Source of the DNA: Sphingomonas phyllosphaerae 5.2
Lineage (GTDB): Bacteria; Pseudomonadota; Alphaproteobacteria; Sphingomonadales; Sphingomonadaceae
DNA: 64,000 bases
Reading direction: 5' to 3'
NCBI RefSeq assembly: GCF_000419605.1
Contig: NZ_ATTI01000001.1
Location: 3,568,501-3,632,500 of the forward strand
The notes beneath the pieces were generated by a model. It saw only the letters and a list, made by a program, of their open reading frames with translations, had not been told where the DNA came from and searched no databases. A program made the position numbers and the translations under genes. Below are positions 19,568 through 28,728 of the stretch, piece by piece. How positions within the stretch are numbered: the stretch's first letter is position 1; every line of letters begins with the position of its first letter.

Positions 19568-21426
19568 GGCGCCTAAATCCTTGGCATGGTGAAGCGAAAA
19601 GCGCGACACGCGCGGCCAAGGAGAGGAGCGGCACCATCACCCGACGGCTCGAACATTTCCCCAATCTGGTCACGATGTTCTTCACCCGTGCCGCCGAGAA
19701 GGGCGATGCGCCGTTCCTGTGGCACAAGCAGGACGGCGCGTGGGTGGCGACGAGCTGGCGCGAAGCCGCCGAGACGGTCGCACGGCTGGCCACCGCGCTG
19801 CGCGCCGTCGGGCTGGAGCGCGGCGACCGGGTAATGCTGGTCGCCGAGAACCGTCCGGAATGGTGCCTCTCGGATCTGGCGATCATGGCCGCCGGCTGCG
19901 TGACGGTGCCGACCTACACGACGAATACCGAGCGCGATCATCAGCACATCATCGAGAATTCGGGCGCGAAGGCGGTGATCGTCTCCACCGCGAAGCTGGC
20001 CAAGGTGCTGATGCCCGCGATCCTGCGCTCGATCCGCCCGCAGATGCTGATCGGCATCGATCCGATGCGGCTGGGGCAGGCGGCGATCGACGTCTACGAC
20101 TGGCGGACGCTGGTCGACGCGCACCCGGCCGATGTCGGGACCGTCGCCGCCGCGGCCGATTTCGCGCGCAACGATCTGGCGTGCATCATCTACACCAGCG
20201 GCACCGGCGGCGCGCCGCGCGGGGTGATGCAGCATCACGGCGCGATCCTGCACAATGTCGCGGGCTGCTCCGCGGTGGTCGCGGAGGATTTCGGCTGGGG
20301 CAACGAGGTGTTCCTGTCGTTCCTGCCGCTGAGCCACGCCTACGAACATACCGGCGGGCAGCATTTCCCGATCGGGATGGGCGGACAGATCTATTACGCC
20401 GAGGGGATCGAGAAGCTGGCGGCGAACATCGAGGAAGTGCGCCCGACGATCATGTTCGTCGTGCCGCGGCTGTTCGAAGTGCTGCGCACGCGCATCTCGA
20501 AGGCGATCGAGCGGCAGGGCGGGCTGTCGGCACGGCTGCTTGCCGCCGCGCTGGACGTCGGCACGAAGCGTAACGCCGGCACGCTGCGGCTGCTCGATCG
20601 GCCACGCGCGTTGCTGGTCGACACGTTGTTCAAGCCGAAGATCGCAAAGAAATTCGGCGGGCGGATGAAGGCGATGATCTCCGGCGGGGCGCCGCTGACT
20701 CCGGAGGTCGGCGTGTTCTTCCAGTCGCTGGGGGTCACCTTCCTGCAAGGCTATGGCCAGACCGAGGCGGCGCCGGTGATCTCGTGCAACCGCCCCGGCG
20801 CGGGGGTGACGATGGACTCGGTCGGCCCGCCGCTCGCCGATACCGAGGTGAAGATCGCCCCTGACGGCGAGATCCTGGTACGAGGTGAGCTGGTGATGCA
20901 CGGTTACTGGCGCAACGAGGGCGAGACCGCGCGGGTGTTGCAGGATGGCTGGCTACACACCGGCGACATCGGCGAGATCGATGGCGGCGGGCGCATCCGG
21001 ATCACGGACCGCAAGAAGGACCTCATCATCAACGACAAGGGCGAGAACGTCGCACCGCAGAAGGTCGAGGGGCTGCTGACGCTGCAACCGGAGATCGGGC
21101 AGGCGATGATCACCGGCGACCGACGGCCGCACATGGTGGCGGTGCTGGTGCCGGATGCCGACTGGAGCACGGATTGGGCGAAGGCGAACGGGCGTGGCGC
21201 CGCGGCGCTGGCGGAGGACCCGGCCTATCGCAGGGCGGTGCAGGCGGCGGTCGACCGCACCAACGCGATGCTCTCCGCCACCGAGCGGGTGCGGCGGTGG
21301 ATCCTGGCGGACGAACCGTTCGGGATCGAGAACGAGCAGCTGACGCCGAGCCTGAAAATCCGGCGGCATGTGCTCAAGCAGGTCTATGGGGCGCGGCTGG
21401 ACGGGTTGTACGGGGCGAGTGGGTAG
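19558..21426 (+). CDS. AMP-forming acyl-CoA synthetase/ligase (long-chain type)
   Basis: Adenylate-forming enzyme that activates a carboxylic acid, probably a fatty acid, with ATP and CoA. Motifs: the P-loop IIYTSGTGGAPRGVM, LPLSHAYEH, GYGQTEAAPV, the LHTGDIGEID Asp, and the hinge RITDRKKDLIINDKGENVAPQKVE, in family order. The ATG at 19558 gives 622 residues but has no ribosome binding site and adds a 26-residue lead unlike relatives. A strong AAGGAGAGGAG element (19618-19628) sits 7 bases before an in-frame ATC at 19636, exactly where the conserved sequence (RRLEHFPNL) begins, so true initiation may be at ATC (596 residues). Substrate length class is inferred. It is not in an obvious fatty-acid operon. 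Confidence 0.93.
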   Translation: MLARRLNPWHGEAKSATRAAKERSGTITRRLEHFPNLVTMFFTRAAEKGDAPFLWHKQDGAWVATSWREAAETVARLATALRAVGLERGDRVMLVAENRPEWCLSDLAIMAAGCVTVPTYTTNTERDHQHIIENSGAKAVIVSTAKLAKVLMPAILRSIRPQMLIGIDPMRLGQAAIDVYDWRTLVDAHPADVGTVAAAADFARNDLACIIYTSGTGGAPRGVMQHHGAILHNVAGCSAVVAEDFGWGNEVFLSFLPLSHAYEHTGGQHFPIGMGGQIYYAEGIEKLAANIEEVRPTIMFVVPRLFEVLRTRISKAIERQGGLSARLLAAALDVGTKRNAGTLRLLDRPRALLVDTLFKPKIAKKFGGRMKAMISGGAPLTPEVGVFFQSLGVTFLQGYGQTEAAPVISCNRPGAGVTMDSVGPPLADTEVKIAPDGEILVRGELVMHGYWRNEGETARVLQDGWLHTGDIGEIDGGGRIRITDRKKDLIINDKGENVAPQKVEGLLTLQPEIGQAMITGDRRPHMVAVLVPDADWSTDWAKANGRGAAALAEDPAYRRAVQAAVDRTNAMLSATERVRRWILADEPFGIENEQLTPSLKIRRHVLKQVYGARLDGLYGASG

Positions 21427-21447
21427 ACGCGACCTCCGACAGCCTTC

Positions 21448-21468
21448 GCCCCTGCGCAGGCAGGGACC
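21448..21468 (+). repeat. Intergenic repeat, left copy flanking the GIY-YIG gene
   Basis: A 21-bp GC-rich unit (GCCCCTGCGCAGG core) matches 20 of 21 bases, in opposite orientation, with 21877-21897. A related copy in the same orientation lies at about 36418-36441 and a shorter piece (GTCTGCGCAGGGATGAC) at 21543-21559. This looks like a dispersed repeat family of the genome. Confidence 0.75.
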
Positions 21469-21561
21469 CATGGCTTTCGCCGTTGACGCTAGCGCAGAGA
21501 TCGATCCGCAGCGCTGTCTGACCCGGCAGCAGCGACACCCCCGTCTGCGCAGGGATGACAG

Positions 21562-21855
21562 TTACATGTTGATCTCGTTCCACAGATCACGCCAGTCGGA
21601 ATTGGCGCTACCGATCAGGTTCAGCTTCCATGCGCGCTTCCACTTTTTCAGCGCGTTCTCGCGGGTGATCGCGTTGAGCATCGTATCGTGGCGTTCGACA
21701 TACGCGAGCCGGGTCAGGGCGTGTTCGCGGCAGAACTCGGAACCCTTTCCCTCGCGGTGCTGGAGGATGCGGGCGGCAAGGTGTGCGGTGACGCCGATGT
21801 AGAGCGTACCGCTTGGCCCGTTGGTCATGATGTAGACCCAGGCCGTTGGCGGCAA
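21562..21855 (-). CDS. GIY-YIG nuclease-domain protein (YhbQ/UPF0213-like)
   Basis: A 97-residue single-domain protein of the GIY-YIG superfamily. The motif appears as WVYIM ... LYIGVT near the N-terminus, with the conserved arginine in LAARILQHREGKGSEF and the glutamate-containing helix ENALKKWKR further on, as in UPF0213. The first ATG (21828) would cut off the first motif, so the start must be upstream; TTG at 21855 is the nearest standard codon, with poor ribosome binding site support. The gene is bracketed by inverted copies of a 21-bp repeat (21448-21468 and 21877-21897). Function of these small stand-alone domains is poorly known; DNA cleavage is possible but not shown. Confidence 0.85.
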   Translation of the reverse strand: MPPTAWVYIMTNGPSGTLYIGVTAHLAARILQHREGKGSEFCREHALTRLAYVERHDTMLNAITRENALKKWKRAWKLNLIGSANSDWRDLWNEINM

Positions 21856-21876
21856 CTCACGACGGTGAAAGGCATC

Positions 21877-21897
21877 GGCCCCTGCCTGCGCAGGGGC
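21877..21897 (-). repeat. Intergenic repeat, right copy flanking the GIY-YIG gene
   Basis: Inverted copy, 20 of 21 bases identical to the reverse complement of 21448-21468. It lies between the GIY-YIG start and the M16 peptidase stop and is itself a partial palindrome, so it may fold as a hairpin in transcripts. Confidence 0.75.
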
Positions 21898-21902
21898 GAC
21901 GG

Positions 21903-24854
21903 CTATTTCGTCGTTGCCCCGGCCCCCACGCTCCCCGCGCTCTTCGGCACCACCGCCATCGTCCAGTCCTTCTCCGGCTTCAGGTATTTCGCCGCCGCGG
22001 CCTGCAGCGAGGCGGGGGTGATGGTCGTGAAGTCGCTGACCAGCGTCTGGCTGGCCTCGATGCGCTTGGGATCGAACGTCCCACCGCTGGTCTGAAGCAG
22101 CCAGAACTGATTTCCGGACGACGCGCGCGCCATATATTGCAGCATCGGCACGATCGTGCGGCGCAGCTCGTCCTCGGCGACCGGGGTCGACACCAGCTCG
22201 GCGGCGATCTGGCGCGAGAGCTGGAAGAAGAGCGGCACCTTGTCGGGGGCGACCTTGCCGATCGCGATCAGGCGACCGCCGCCGGGCTGGCCGACCGGCC
22301 ACTGGCTCTGCGCAGACGGCGAATAGCTGGCGCCCGCCACCGAGCGCAGCCGATCGAACAGGCGATCCGCGAACACCGCCGCCAGCACGTCGAGCCGGCG
22401 CTGCTCGGCATGGTCGGCCGAGCCGCCACCGGTCGGCCAGGCGATCACCGCGGCGGCCTGGTTGTCGTCGCCGTCGTGGGCGCGGATCACCGGTTGCGCG
22501 ACGTGCGCGGGGAAGCGCACCTCCGGCGAGCGCGGCGCGTCGGGACGGCGCGCCTTGAGCGCGCCGAAGCTCTTGGCGATCGCAGCGATCGCCTCATCCG
22601 GCTTCACGTCGCCGAACACGTCGACCTCGATCGGGCCGGTTGCCAGCAGCGGCTGCCACAATTTGCGGAACGCACCCGCGTCCAGCCCCTCGATCTGCGG
22701 AAGCGTCGGCATGCCCCAGCGCGGATCGCCGTCGCGCAGCAACCCCTCGAGGTCGCGCGCCAGCACGCCGTCCGGCGACGACGACAGCCCGGCGTAACCC
22801 GCCAGCATCGCGGCGCGCGCGCGCGCCACCGGTGCCTTGTCCCAGCGCGGCGCGGCGAGCTTGGCCGCCATCAGCGTCAGATTGTCGGCATAATCGCCGG
22901 GAGTCGTCTGCGCACCGAACAGGAACGAATCGTCGCCGATGTCGAAATCGAGCCCCATGCGCCGCCCGGTCGTCAGCTGGTCGAGGTCGCTCTGGTTCAA
23001 CTTGCCGATGCCGCTGGCGATCAGCGCATTGTCGCCCGCCCATGCCGGGGTCGGCTTGTCGGACGGCAGCGCCTGATAGCCACGCCCGAAACGGACACGC
23101 AGGTAGACGCGGCCGGTCTCCGACGCATTGGGGTAGATCAGCGCGCGGACGCCGTTGGCGAAGGTTACCTGCTCCATCGCCGGATCGCCGACCCGCACCT
23201 GCGCGACCGCCTTGCCGGGCGTACCCAGCGTCGGCACGCGCGAGAAGTCGACCGCCGCCTGCTCGGTACGCTTGACCGCCAGCTTCGACACATCGGCCTT
23301 CATCGCTGCCGCCAGCCGGGCGGCGGCGCCGGCGTCGGGCGTGCGGGTGTTGACCAGGGCGCGGTTCGCGTCCCCCTTGAACAGGCGATTGGTCGATTCG
23401 ATCATCGCGGCGGGGGTGAACATCCCCTTGGCGCGCGCCTGCTTGAGGATCTCGTAGCTGGTCTGCGGCCCCGCCACGGTCTCGCGGATGTCGAGCGCGC
23501 TGACCATGTCGTCGGCCTGCTTCGCACCGGCCTCGACGCGCGAGGTGTCGACGTCGTTCTTCATCGCGGCGTCGTATTCGGCGAGTTCGCGGTCGATCTC
23601 GCCCTGCGTGGGCGGGTTGGCCATCGCGTCGGCGATCACCGCACGGACATCCTTCAGCGCCGCCTCCCAGTCGTTCCCGATCGGGATGACGTTGGTGAAG
23701 GTGCCGTTGGCCGACTGCGACACGTCGTCGAGATTGACCGACGCCTGCAGGAAGCTGCCACCGGCGCGCGCGCGCGTCTCGAGGCGACGGTTGATGAGCC
23801 GCATCGCGAGCTGGTCGACCATCCGCTTCTGGTTGAAGATCATCGTGTCGCTCTGGTACTTCCATGGGCGGAGCACCGCGGTGGCGACGATCGCGGGCAG
23901 CGACGGTTCGGCGATCGTCTTCGCGACCGGCTCACCTGTTCCGGGCGTACCGAAATCGGGCGCCGGCGGGTTCGCGCCGCTCGCCTGCCAGCCGCCGAAG
24001 TTCTTGACGACCAGCCGCGCCGCGACGTCGGGATCGATGTCGCCGGAGATGATCACCACCGCCCGCGACGGGCGGTACCATTTGTCGTGGAACGCCTGCA
24101 CCGCGGCCGGCGTGGCCGCCGCCAGCGTCTTGATCGTCCCGATCGGCGAGCGACTGGCGAGCGGTTGCCCCGCGAAGAAGGTTTCGCGGATCGCGTCGCC
24201 ATAGCGGACCTGCGGCCCCGGTGCCTCGCGCTGTTCCGCGAGCACCGCCGGGCGTTCCGCGGTCAGCCCGGCATCGGTGATCGCCGGCGCGGCCATCATG
24301 CCGGAAAAGATCTTCAGGCTCTCGTCCAGCTTCACGTCGGTCGCGCCGGGCAGGTCGAGCTTGTAGACCGTCTGCGTCGGCGTGGTCGACGCATTCGAAT
24401 CGCTGCCGAAGGTCGCGCCGAAGCGCTGCCACACGCGCTTGGCCTCGCCATCGGGGACGTATTTGGAGCCGCGGAACGACAGATGCTCGATCAGGTGCGC
24501 GTAGCCCTGCTCGGCATCGGTTTCGTAGAGCGAGCCCGCATCGATCCGCACGCGCACCGCCACCTGCCCCGGCGGCACCGAGTTGCGGCGCACGGCGTAG
24601 CGAAGACCGCTGGGCAGCGCGCCGAAATGCCAGTTCGGGTCGGGCGGGATGTCCGAATCGGCGAACAGCCACGGCCGCGTGTCGACCTGGATCGGTGCGG
24701 TCGCCTGGGTCGGCACGGCACGCGTCGGCGCAGGCCCGACGGGCTTCGCAGGGGCCGCGCGCCGCGCACGCTGCTGCGCGGGGAGCGGCAGCGCGACGGA
24801 GACGAGGAGGAGGGCGACGAGCGGCTTCGCGAACGCGCGCGAGTAAAGATGCAT
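21903..24854 (-). CDS. M16 family zinc metallopeptidase, two-repeat form, exported
   Basis: A 983-residue pitrilysin-type peptidase with a signal peptide (hydrophobic core then PLPA-QQ, cleavage near residue 26). The zinc motif HLIEH followed by LSFRGS is near residue 120, and the third ligand is in the downstream helix around AERPAVLAEQRE, about 80 residues later. The protein contains the N-terminal active repeat and further M16 domains with R/Y-type substrate contacts (GASYSPSAQSQWP near the C-terminus). Likely periplasmic, degrading peptides or processing proteins; substrate unknown. Its stop lies only a few bases from the right-hand repeat. No operon partner is evident; it is divergent from the hydroxylase gene. 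Confidence 0.93.
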   Translation of the reverse strand: MHLYSRAFAKPLVALLLVSVALPLPAQQRARRAAPAKPVGPAPTRAVPTQATAPIQVDTRPWLFADSDIPPDPNWHFGALPSGLRYAVRRNSVPPGQVAVRVRIDAGSLYETDAEQGYAHLIEHLSFRGSKYVPDGEAKRVWQRFGATFGSDSNASTTPTQTVYKLDLPGATDVKLDESLKIFSGMMAAPAITDAGLTAERPAVLAEQREAPGPQVRYGDAIRETFFAGQPLASRSPIGTIKTLAAATPAAVQAFHDKWYRPSRAVVIISGDIDPDVAARLVVKNFGGWQASGANPPAPDFGTPGTGEPVAKTIAEPSLPAIVATAVLRPWKYQSDTMIFNQKRMVDQLAMRLINRRLETRARAGGSFLQASVNLDDVSQSANGTFTNVIPIGNDWEAALKDVRAVIADAMANPPTQGEIDRELAEYDAAMKNDVDTSRVEAGAKQADDMVSALDIRETVAGPQTSYEILKQARAKGMFTPAAMIESTNRLFKGDANRALVNTRTPDAGAAARLAAAMKADVSKLAVKRTEQAAVDFSRVPTLGTPGKAVAQVRVGDPAMEQVTFANGVRALIYPNASETGRVYLRVRFGRGYQALPSDKPTPAWAGDNALIASGIGKLNQSDLDQLTTGRRMGLDFDIGDDSFLFGAQTTPGDYADNLTLMAAKLAAPRWDKAPVARARAAMLAGYAGLSSSPDGVLARDLEGLLRDGDPRWGMPTLPQIEGLDAGAFRKLWQPLLATGPIEVDVFGDVKPDEAIAAIAKSFGALKARRPDAPRSPEVRFPAHVAQPVIRAHDGDDNQAAAVIAWPTGGGSADHAEQRRLDVLAAVFADRLFDRLRSVAGASYSPSAQSQWPVGQPGGGRLIAIGKVAPDKVPLFFQLSRQIAAELVSTPVAEDELRRTIVPMLQYMARASSGNQFWLLQTSGGTFDPKRIEASQTLVSDFTTITPASLQAAAAKYLKPEKDWTMAVVPKSAGSVGAGATTK

Positions 24855-25021
24855 GGCCTGATAGTAGGAGGCGGAGCGACCCGCGGCAACGGTTGCGCGA
24901 CGAAAGACGCGCGCAGGCCAGTGCGGCAGCCTGCCTTTGCCGCGCCACGTTCTGGCCGCGATGCCGGTCTAGCCAAGTCGCCCGGCCCCAAACCACGGAC
25001 AAGCAACTGATCCGACTACGA

Positions 25022-25843
25022 ATGATGAAGCCCGCACCGAACATCCACGACCTGGCCCCCGTTCCTGTCGCCTTCGCGCGCCCGGCGCCGGCGGCTGCCC
25101 GCCCGCTATCCGCTGCGCCGGATCGCCCGTGGGCGGTGCGGCTCGGCAAGCGGCTGCGCGGTACGTTCGACCGCCTGATCGCGGGATCGTCGCTGGTGTC
25201 GAACGCGCCGGTGCTCGATGTGCGCGACTTTCCCTGGACGGCGGTGCTGCGCGAGCGCTGGACGGAGATCCGCGACGAGGCGGTGCGCGTCGCGCTGACC
25301 GGCAATGCGTCGCCCAGCCTCGCGGTCGTCTCCCCCGATCACCGCGCGATCGCCGAGGTCGGCAAGTGGCGGTCGTTTTTCCTGTGGGGTTACGGGTATC
25401 GCATCGACGACAATCTGGCGCGCTGTCCGCGGACCCGCGACGCGATCGCACGGGTCCCCGGGCTGAACTCGGCCTTCTTCTCGATCCTGGCGCCGGGCAC
25501 GCACATCCCCGAGCATCGCGGGGTCACCAAGGGGCTGATCACCTGTCATCTCGCGCTGGTCGTCCCGCGCGACGGCGACGTGCGGATGCGCGTCGACGAC
25601 CGGATCGTCCGCTGGTCGGAGGGTGAGACGCTGGTGTTCGACGACACCTACCGGCACGAGGTGTGGAACGACACCGGCGGCACGCGCGTGGTGCTGCTGA
25701 TCCAGTTCGCGCGGCCGCTGCGTCATCCCGGCAAATGGTTCGCGGACCTGTTCCTCGGCGCGGTGCGGCGATCGGCGTTCGTCCAGGAAGCACGCGCAAA
25801 CGTCGCGAAGTGGAATGCCGCGGTCGGGCGACTCGAAGGCTAG
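25022..25843 (+). CDS. Aspartyl/asparaginyl beta-hydroxylase domain protein (Fe(II)/2-oxoglutarate oxygenase)
   Basis: A 273-residue cytosolic or membrane-associated dioxygenase of the Asp_Arg_Hydrox family, which includes LpxO-type lipid A hydroxylases. The iron-binding histidines are in IPEHRG and TYRHEVWND, spaced as in the family, and the 2-oxoglutarate arginine is expected in GTRVVLLIQF. Residues FPWTAVLRERWTEIRDEA and KWRSFFLWGYGYRIDDN match the N-terminal half of the domain. Two adjacent ATGs (25022 and 25025) are possible starts; neither has a strong ribosome binding site. The substrate could be a protein side chain or a lipid A acyl chain; no lipid A gene neighbours help to decide. 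Confidence 0.87.
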   Translation: MMKPAPNIHDLAPVPVAFARPAPAAARPLSAAPDRPWAVRLGKRLRGTFDRLIAGSSLVSNAPVLDVRDFPWTAVLRERWTEIRDEAVRVALTGNASPSLAVVSPDHRAIAEVGKWRSFFLWGYGYRIDDNLARCPRTRDAIARVPGLNSAFFSILAPGTHIPEHRGVTKGLITCHLALVVPRDGDVRMRVDDRIVRWSEGETLVFDDTYRHEVWNDTGGTRVVLLIQFARPLRHPGKWFADLFLGAVRRSAFVQEARANVAKWNAAVGRLEG

Positions 25844-25926
25844 GAAGCCGCTGCCTATCTTCGTCGAAACGATCGCTTTCGCCACGCGTGCTTGATCCCG
25901 CGCGCCGCACGCGCCACATCGCGGTC

Positions 25927-26499
25927 ATGCTGATCGAAACCGAAGCCACGCCGAACCCGGCGACGCTCAAGTTCCTGCCCGGCCGCGTCGTCATGGACGC
26001 CGGCACGCGCGACTTCGCGACCCCCGAGGAAGCGGAGGCAAGCCCGTTGGCCGATGCGCTGTTCGGGCTCGGCGACGTCACCGGGGTGTTCTTCGGGCGC
26101 GAATTCGTGTCGGTCACCGCGGCGCCGGGTGTCGCATGGGGCACCTTGAAGCCCGACGTGCTGGCGATCCTGATGGATCATTTCACCGCGCAGATGCCGT
26201 TGTTCCGCAGCGGCGGCGCCGGCTTCAGCGTGCCCGCCGAGGAAGAGACGTTCTCGGACGACCCCGCCGATGCCGACATCGTCGCGCAGATCAAGGAACT
26301 GATCGAGACGCGCGTCCGCCCGGCCGTGGCCAACGACGGCGGCGACATCGTCTATCGCGGTTTCGACAAGGGCAAGGTATTCCTGCGGATGCAGGGCGCA
26401 TGTGCCGGGTGTCCCTCGTCCAGCGCGACGCTGAAGAACGGCATCGAGCAATTGCTGCGCTATTACGTCCCCGAAGTGACCGAGGTCCGCGCGGTCTGA
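25927..26499 (+). CDS. nfuA: NfuA-type Fe-S cluster carrier protein
   Basis: A 190-residue protein with an N-terminal Nfu_N (degenerate A-type-like) domain ([17 protein letters not shown]) and a C-terminal NifU-like domain with the CxxC cluster ligands Cys159 and Cys162 ([18 protein letters not shown]). It receives clusters from the SUF scaffold and passes them to target enzymes such as the tRNA modification enzyme MiaB, encoded further downstream. Start ATG at 25927 fits the family N-terminus. First gene of the plus-strand housekeeping run, followed 34 bp later by the nitroreductase-like gene. Confidence 0.95.
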   Translation: MLIETEATPNPATLKFLPGRVVMDAGTRDFATPEEAEASPLADALFGLGDVTGVFFGREFVSVTAAPGVAWGTLKPDVLAILMDHFTAQMPLFRSGGAGFSVPAEEETFSDDPADADIVAQIKELIETRVRPAVANDGGDIVYRGFDKGKVFLRMQGACAGCPSSSATLKNGIEQLLRYYVPEVTEVRAV

Positions 26500-26533
26500 T
26501 CCGCGCCGCCTGCCCCCGATAACGGAGTTCCCG

Positions 26534-27127
26534 ATGGCCGCCCCGCTCGACGATGCCGCGCTCGACCAATTGTTTCGCACCGCGCGCAGCTTCAACCATT
26601 ATCGCGACGAACCGGTCGGCGAGGACAAGCTCCGCGCGCTGTGGGACCTGATGAAGATGGGGCCGACCTCGGCCAACCAACTGCCTGCCCGTCTGGTGTG
26701 GTGCGTGTCGGACGACGCCAAGGCCGCGCTGGCGGCGGCGTGTTCGGAGGGCAATCGCGACAAGGTGCTGAAGGCACCGGTGTCGGTGGTCATCGGGATG
26801 GACGTCGAGTTCCACGAGCATCTGCCCGAACTGTTCCCGCACACCGATGCCAAGAGCTGGTTCGACGGCAATCGCGAGCTGCGCGAGGCATCGGCGTTCC
26901 GCAATTCCTCGTTGCAGGGCGGCTATTTCATCCTCGCCGCGCGCGCGCTGGGGCTGGATACCGGGCCGATGTCGGGCTTCGATGGCGGCGCGGTCGACAA
27001 GGCGTTCTTCGCCGACACGCCGGCAGTGCGGACGAACTTCATCGCCACGCTCGGCTATGGCGATCCCGCGACCCTGCACGCGCGCAGCCCGCGCCCGGCG
27101 TTCGAGACCTTCAACCGCATCGCGTGA
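26534..27127 (+). CDS. RutE/HadB-type nitroreductase family protein (malonic semialdehyde reductase-like)
   Basis: A 197-residue flavin-dependent reductase of the RutE branch of the nitroreductase superfamily. It shares the signature stretches [12 protein letters not shown] (flavin-binding), [27 protein letters not shown] and [13 protein letters not shown] with RutE. In the uracil-degrading rut pathway this enzyme reduces malonic semialdehyde, but no other rut genes are present here, so the physiological substrate may be another aldehyde or enone. Gap of 34 bp after nfuA and 14 bp before tsaB suggest one operon. Confidence 0.9.
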   Translation: MAAPLDDAALDQLFRTARSFNHYRDEPVGEDKLRALWDLMKMGPTSANQLPARLVWCVSDDAKAALAAACSEGNRDKVLKAPVSVVIGMDVEFHEHLPELFPHTDAKSWFDGNRELREASAFRNSSLQGGYFILAARALGLDTGPMSGFDGGAVDKAFFADTPAVRTNFIATLGYGDPATLHARSPRPAFETFNRIA

Positions 27128-27141
27128 CGCGAACCCCGGAT

Positions 27142-27756
27142 ATGACGCGCACGCTGGTGATCGACACCGCGACCGCCGCCTGCTCGGTCGCGCTGTTCGA
27201 GGGCGGGCGGCTGATTGCGCACACGCACGACGTGGTCGGGCGCGGCCATGCCGAGCGGCTGGTGCCGATGATCGCCGCGCTGCCGGATGGCGGGCGTGCC
27301 GGACGCGTTCTGGTCGACGTCGGGCCGGGTAGCTTCACCGGCATTCGCGTCGGGATCGCGGCCGCGCGTGCGCTGGCGTTCGGCTGGGGCGCCGAGGTGG
27401 CCGGCTATGGTGCGCTGTCGCTGGTCGCGGTCGCGGCGCTGGCTGAAGATCCGGCTCCGCTTGCGGTGGTGATGGAAGGCGGGCACGGTGAGGTCTTCAT
27501 GCAGGGCTTCGTCGCTCCCTTCGCCGCGCTGGACGCTGCGCGCTCGCTGACCCCGGCGGCGGCACTGGCCGCGCTGGACGGGCGGCGCGCGATCGGATCG
27601 GGGACGCGCTGGCTGGCTGCGCTCGACGCCGCGGTGCCGGTCGACGAGACACTGCCCGACGCGCGCCATGCGCTGCTGCTGCCCGACCAGGCGCGCGCGC
27701 TGCCGCCAGCACCCTTTTACGGCCGCGCGCCCGATGCGAAGCTGCCGGCCGCATGA
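27142..27756 (+). CDS. tsaB: tRNA threonylcarbamoyladenosine biosynthesis protein TsaB
   Basis: ASKHA-fold subunit needed, with TsaD and TsaE, for the t6A37 modification of ANN-decoding tRNAs. 204 residues. Key segments: LVIDTATAACSVAL at the N-terminus, GRGHAERLVPMI and the family signature VGPGSFTGIRVGIAAARALA. The ATG at 27142 is 14 bp after the reductase gene stop. The stop overlaps the rimI start (ATGA). The pairing tsaB-rimI is very common in bacteria. Confidence 0.95.
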   Translation: MTRTLVIDTATAACSVALFEGGRLIAHTHDVVGRGHAERLVPMIAALPDGGRAGRVLVDVGPGSFTGIRVGIAAARALAFGWGAEVAGYGALSLVAVAALAEDPAPLAVVMEGGHGEVFMQGFVAPFAALDAARSLTPAAALAALDGRRAIGSGTRWLAALDAAVPVDETLPDARHALLLPDQARALPPAPFYGRAPDAKLPAA

Positions 27757-28238
27757 CGACACGGGTGCGGCTGATCGAGCTGGCACCGGGCGGCGTGAAC
27801 GACGCCGAGGCCGTCGACCGCATCATGACCGCCGCCTTCGACCCCCGCTTTGGCGAGGCGTGGACGCGCAGCCAGTGCATCGGCATCCTCGCGATGCCGG
27901 GCGTGTGGCTGACGCTGGCACGGATCGAGGGCGCGGTGGTCGGCTTCGCGCTGGTCCGCGCGATCATGGACGAAGCCGAATTGCTGCTGATTGCGGTCGA
28001 TCCGGCGGTACGTCGAACGGGCGTCGGCGCCGCATTGCTGCGCGGGATGATCGCCGAATGCGAGGGGCGTGGAGTGGCCCGACTTCACCTGGAGGTGCGC
28101 GCGAACAATCCTGCGATCTCGCTGTATACCGCGCATGGTTTCCGGCACGCAGGCGTGCGGCGCGGCTATTATCGCGGGCGTGACGGCGTGAGCTTCGATG
28201 CCCATACCTACGTCCGCGATCTGGCAGCGGAGCGATAA
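27753..28238 (+). CDS. rimI: GNAT-family N-acetyltransferase, RimI-like
   Basis: A 161-residue GNAT enzyme with the acetyl-CoA-binding motif A in LLLIAVDPAVRRTGVGAALL (RRTGVG loop) and the RimI-type C-terminal motif EVRANNPAISLYTAHGFRHAGVRRGYY. RimI acetylates the N-terminus of ribosomal protein S18 in E. coli. The ATGA overlap with tsaB and conserved location support the RimI name, though substrate range is not provable by sequence. Confidence 0.92.
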   Translation: MTTRVRLIELAPGGVNDAEAVDRIMTAAFDPRFGEAWTRSQCIGILAMPGVWLTLARIEGAVVGFALVRAIMDEAELLLIAVDPAVRRTGVGAALLRGMIAECEGRGVARLHLEVRANNPAISLYTAHGFRHAGVRRGYYRGRDGVSFDAHTYVRDLAAER

Positions 28239-28299
28239 ATCGCCCTCTTGCGAGTCGGTAGCGCTTTTCGCAACAAGCGCGACGCATTAGATAGCGTTC

Positions 28300-28719
28300 A
28301 TGGCTCGCAAGATCGATCTCGAAGCGCTGTGTCACGAAAAAGGCCTGCGCATCACCGAACAACGCCGCGTGATCGCGCGCGTCCTGTCGGAGGCGGAGGA
28401 TCATCCCGACGTCGAAAAGGTCTATGCGCGCGCCTCCGCGATCGATCCCGGCATCTCGATCGCGACCGTCTATCGCACCGTGCGGTTGTTCGAGGAGGCA
28501 GGGATTCTCGATCGTCATGACTTCGGCGACGGCCGTGCGCGCTACGAGCCCTCGCCCGAGGCGCATCACGACCATCTGATCGACGTCGAGACCGGCAAGG
28601 TGATCGAGTTCGTCGACCCCGAGCTGGAACTGCTGCAAAAGGCGATCGCGGAGCGGCTCGGCTTCCGGCTGGTCGACCATCGCATGGAATTGTACGGCGT
28701 CTCGCTGCGTCGCGAATAA
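28300..28719 (+). CDS. fur: Fur-family transcriptional regulator
   Basis: A 139-residue metal-responsive repressor. The winged helix includes LRITEQRRVIARVLSEAEDHPDVEKVY and the recognition helix SIATVYRTVRLFEEAGIL; the metal-binding C-terminal domain has EAHHDHLID followed by HRMELYGV. The cysteine pairs of gammaproteobacterial Fur are absent, as in alphaproteobacterial Fur/Mur proteins, so it may respond to manganese or iron. It lies 61 bp after rimI with its own likely promoter (an inverted repeat GCGCTT/AAGCGC lies 20 bp upstream) and 9 bp before plsC. Confidence 0.93.
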   Translation: MARKIDLEALCHEKGLRITEQRRVIARVLSEAEDHPDVEKVYARASAIDPGISIATVYRTVRLFEEAGILDRHDFGDGRARYEPSPEAHHDHLIDVETGKVIEFVDPELELLQKAIAERLGFRLVDHRMELYGVSLRRE

Positions 28720-28728
28720 AGTAGCGAC

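Noticed and set aside
21846..25010. 1054-codon open frame on the plus strand
   Set aside because: It lies opposite the M16 peptidase and is Arg/Gly/Asp-rich low-complexity typical of antisense frames in GC-rich DNA; no domain, no ribosome binding site.
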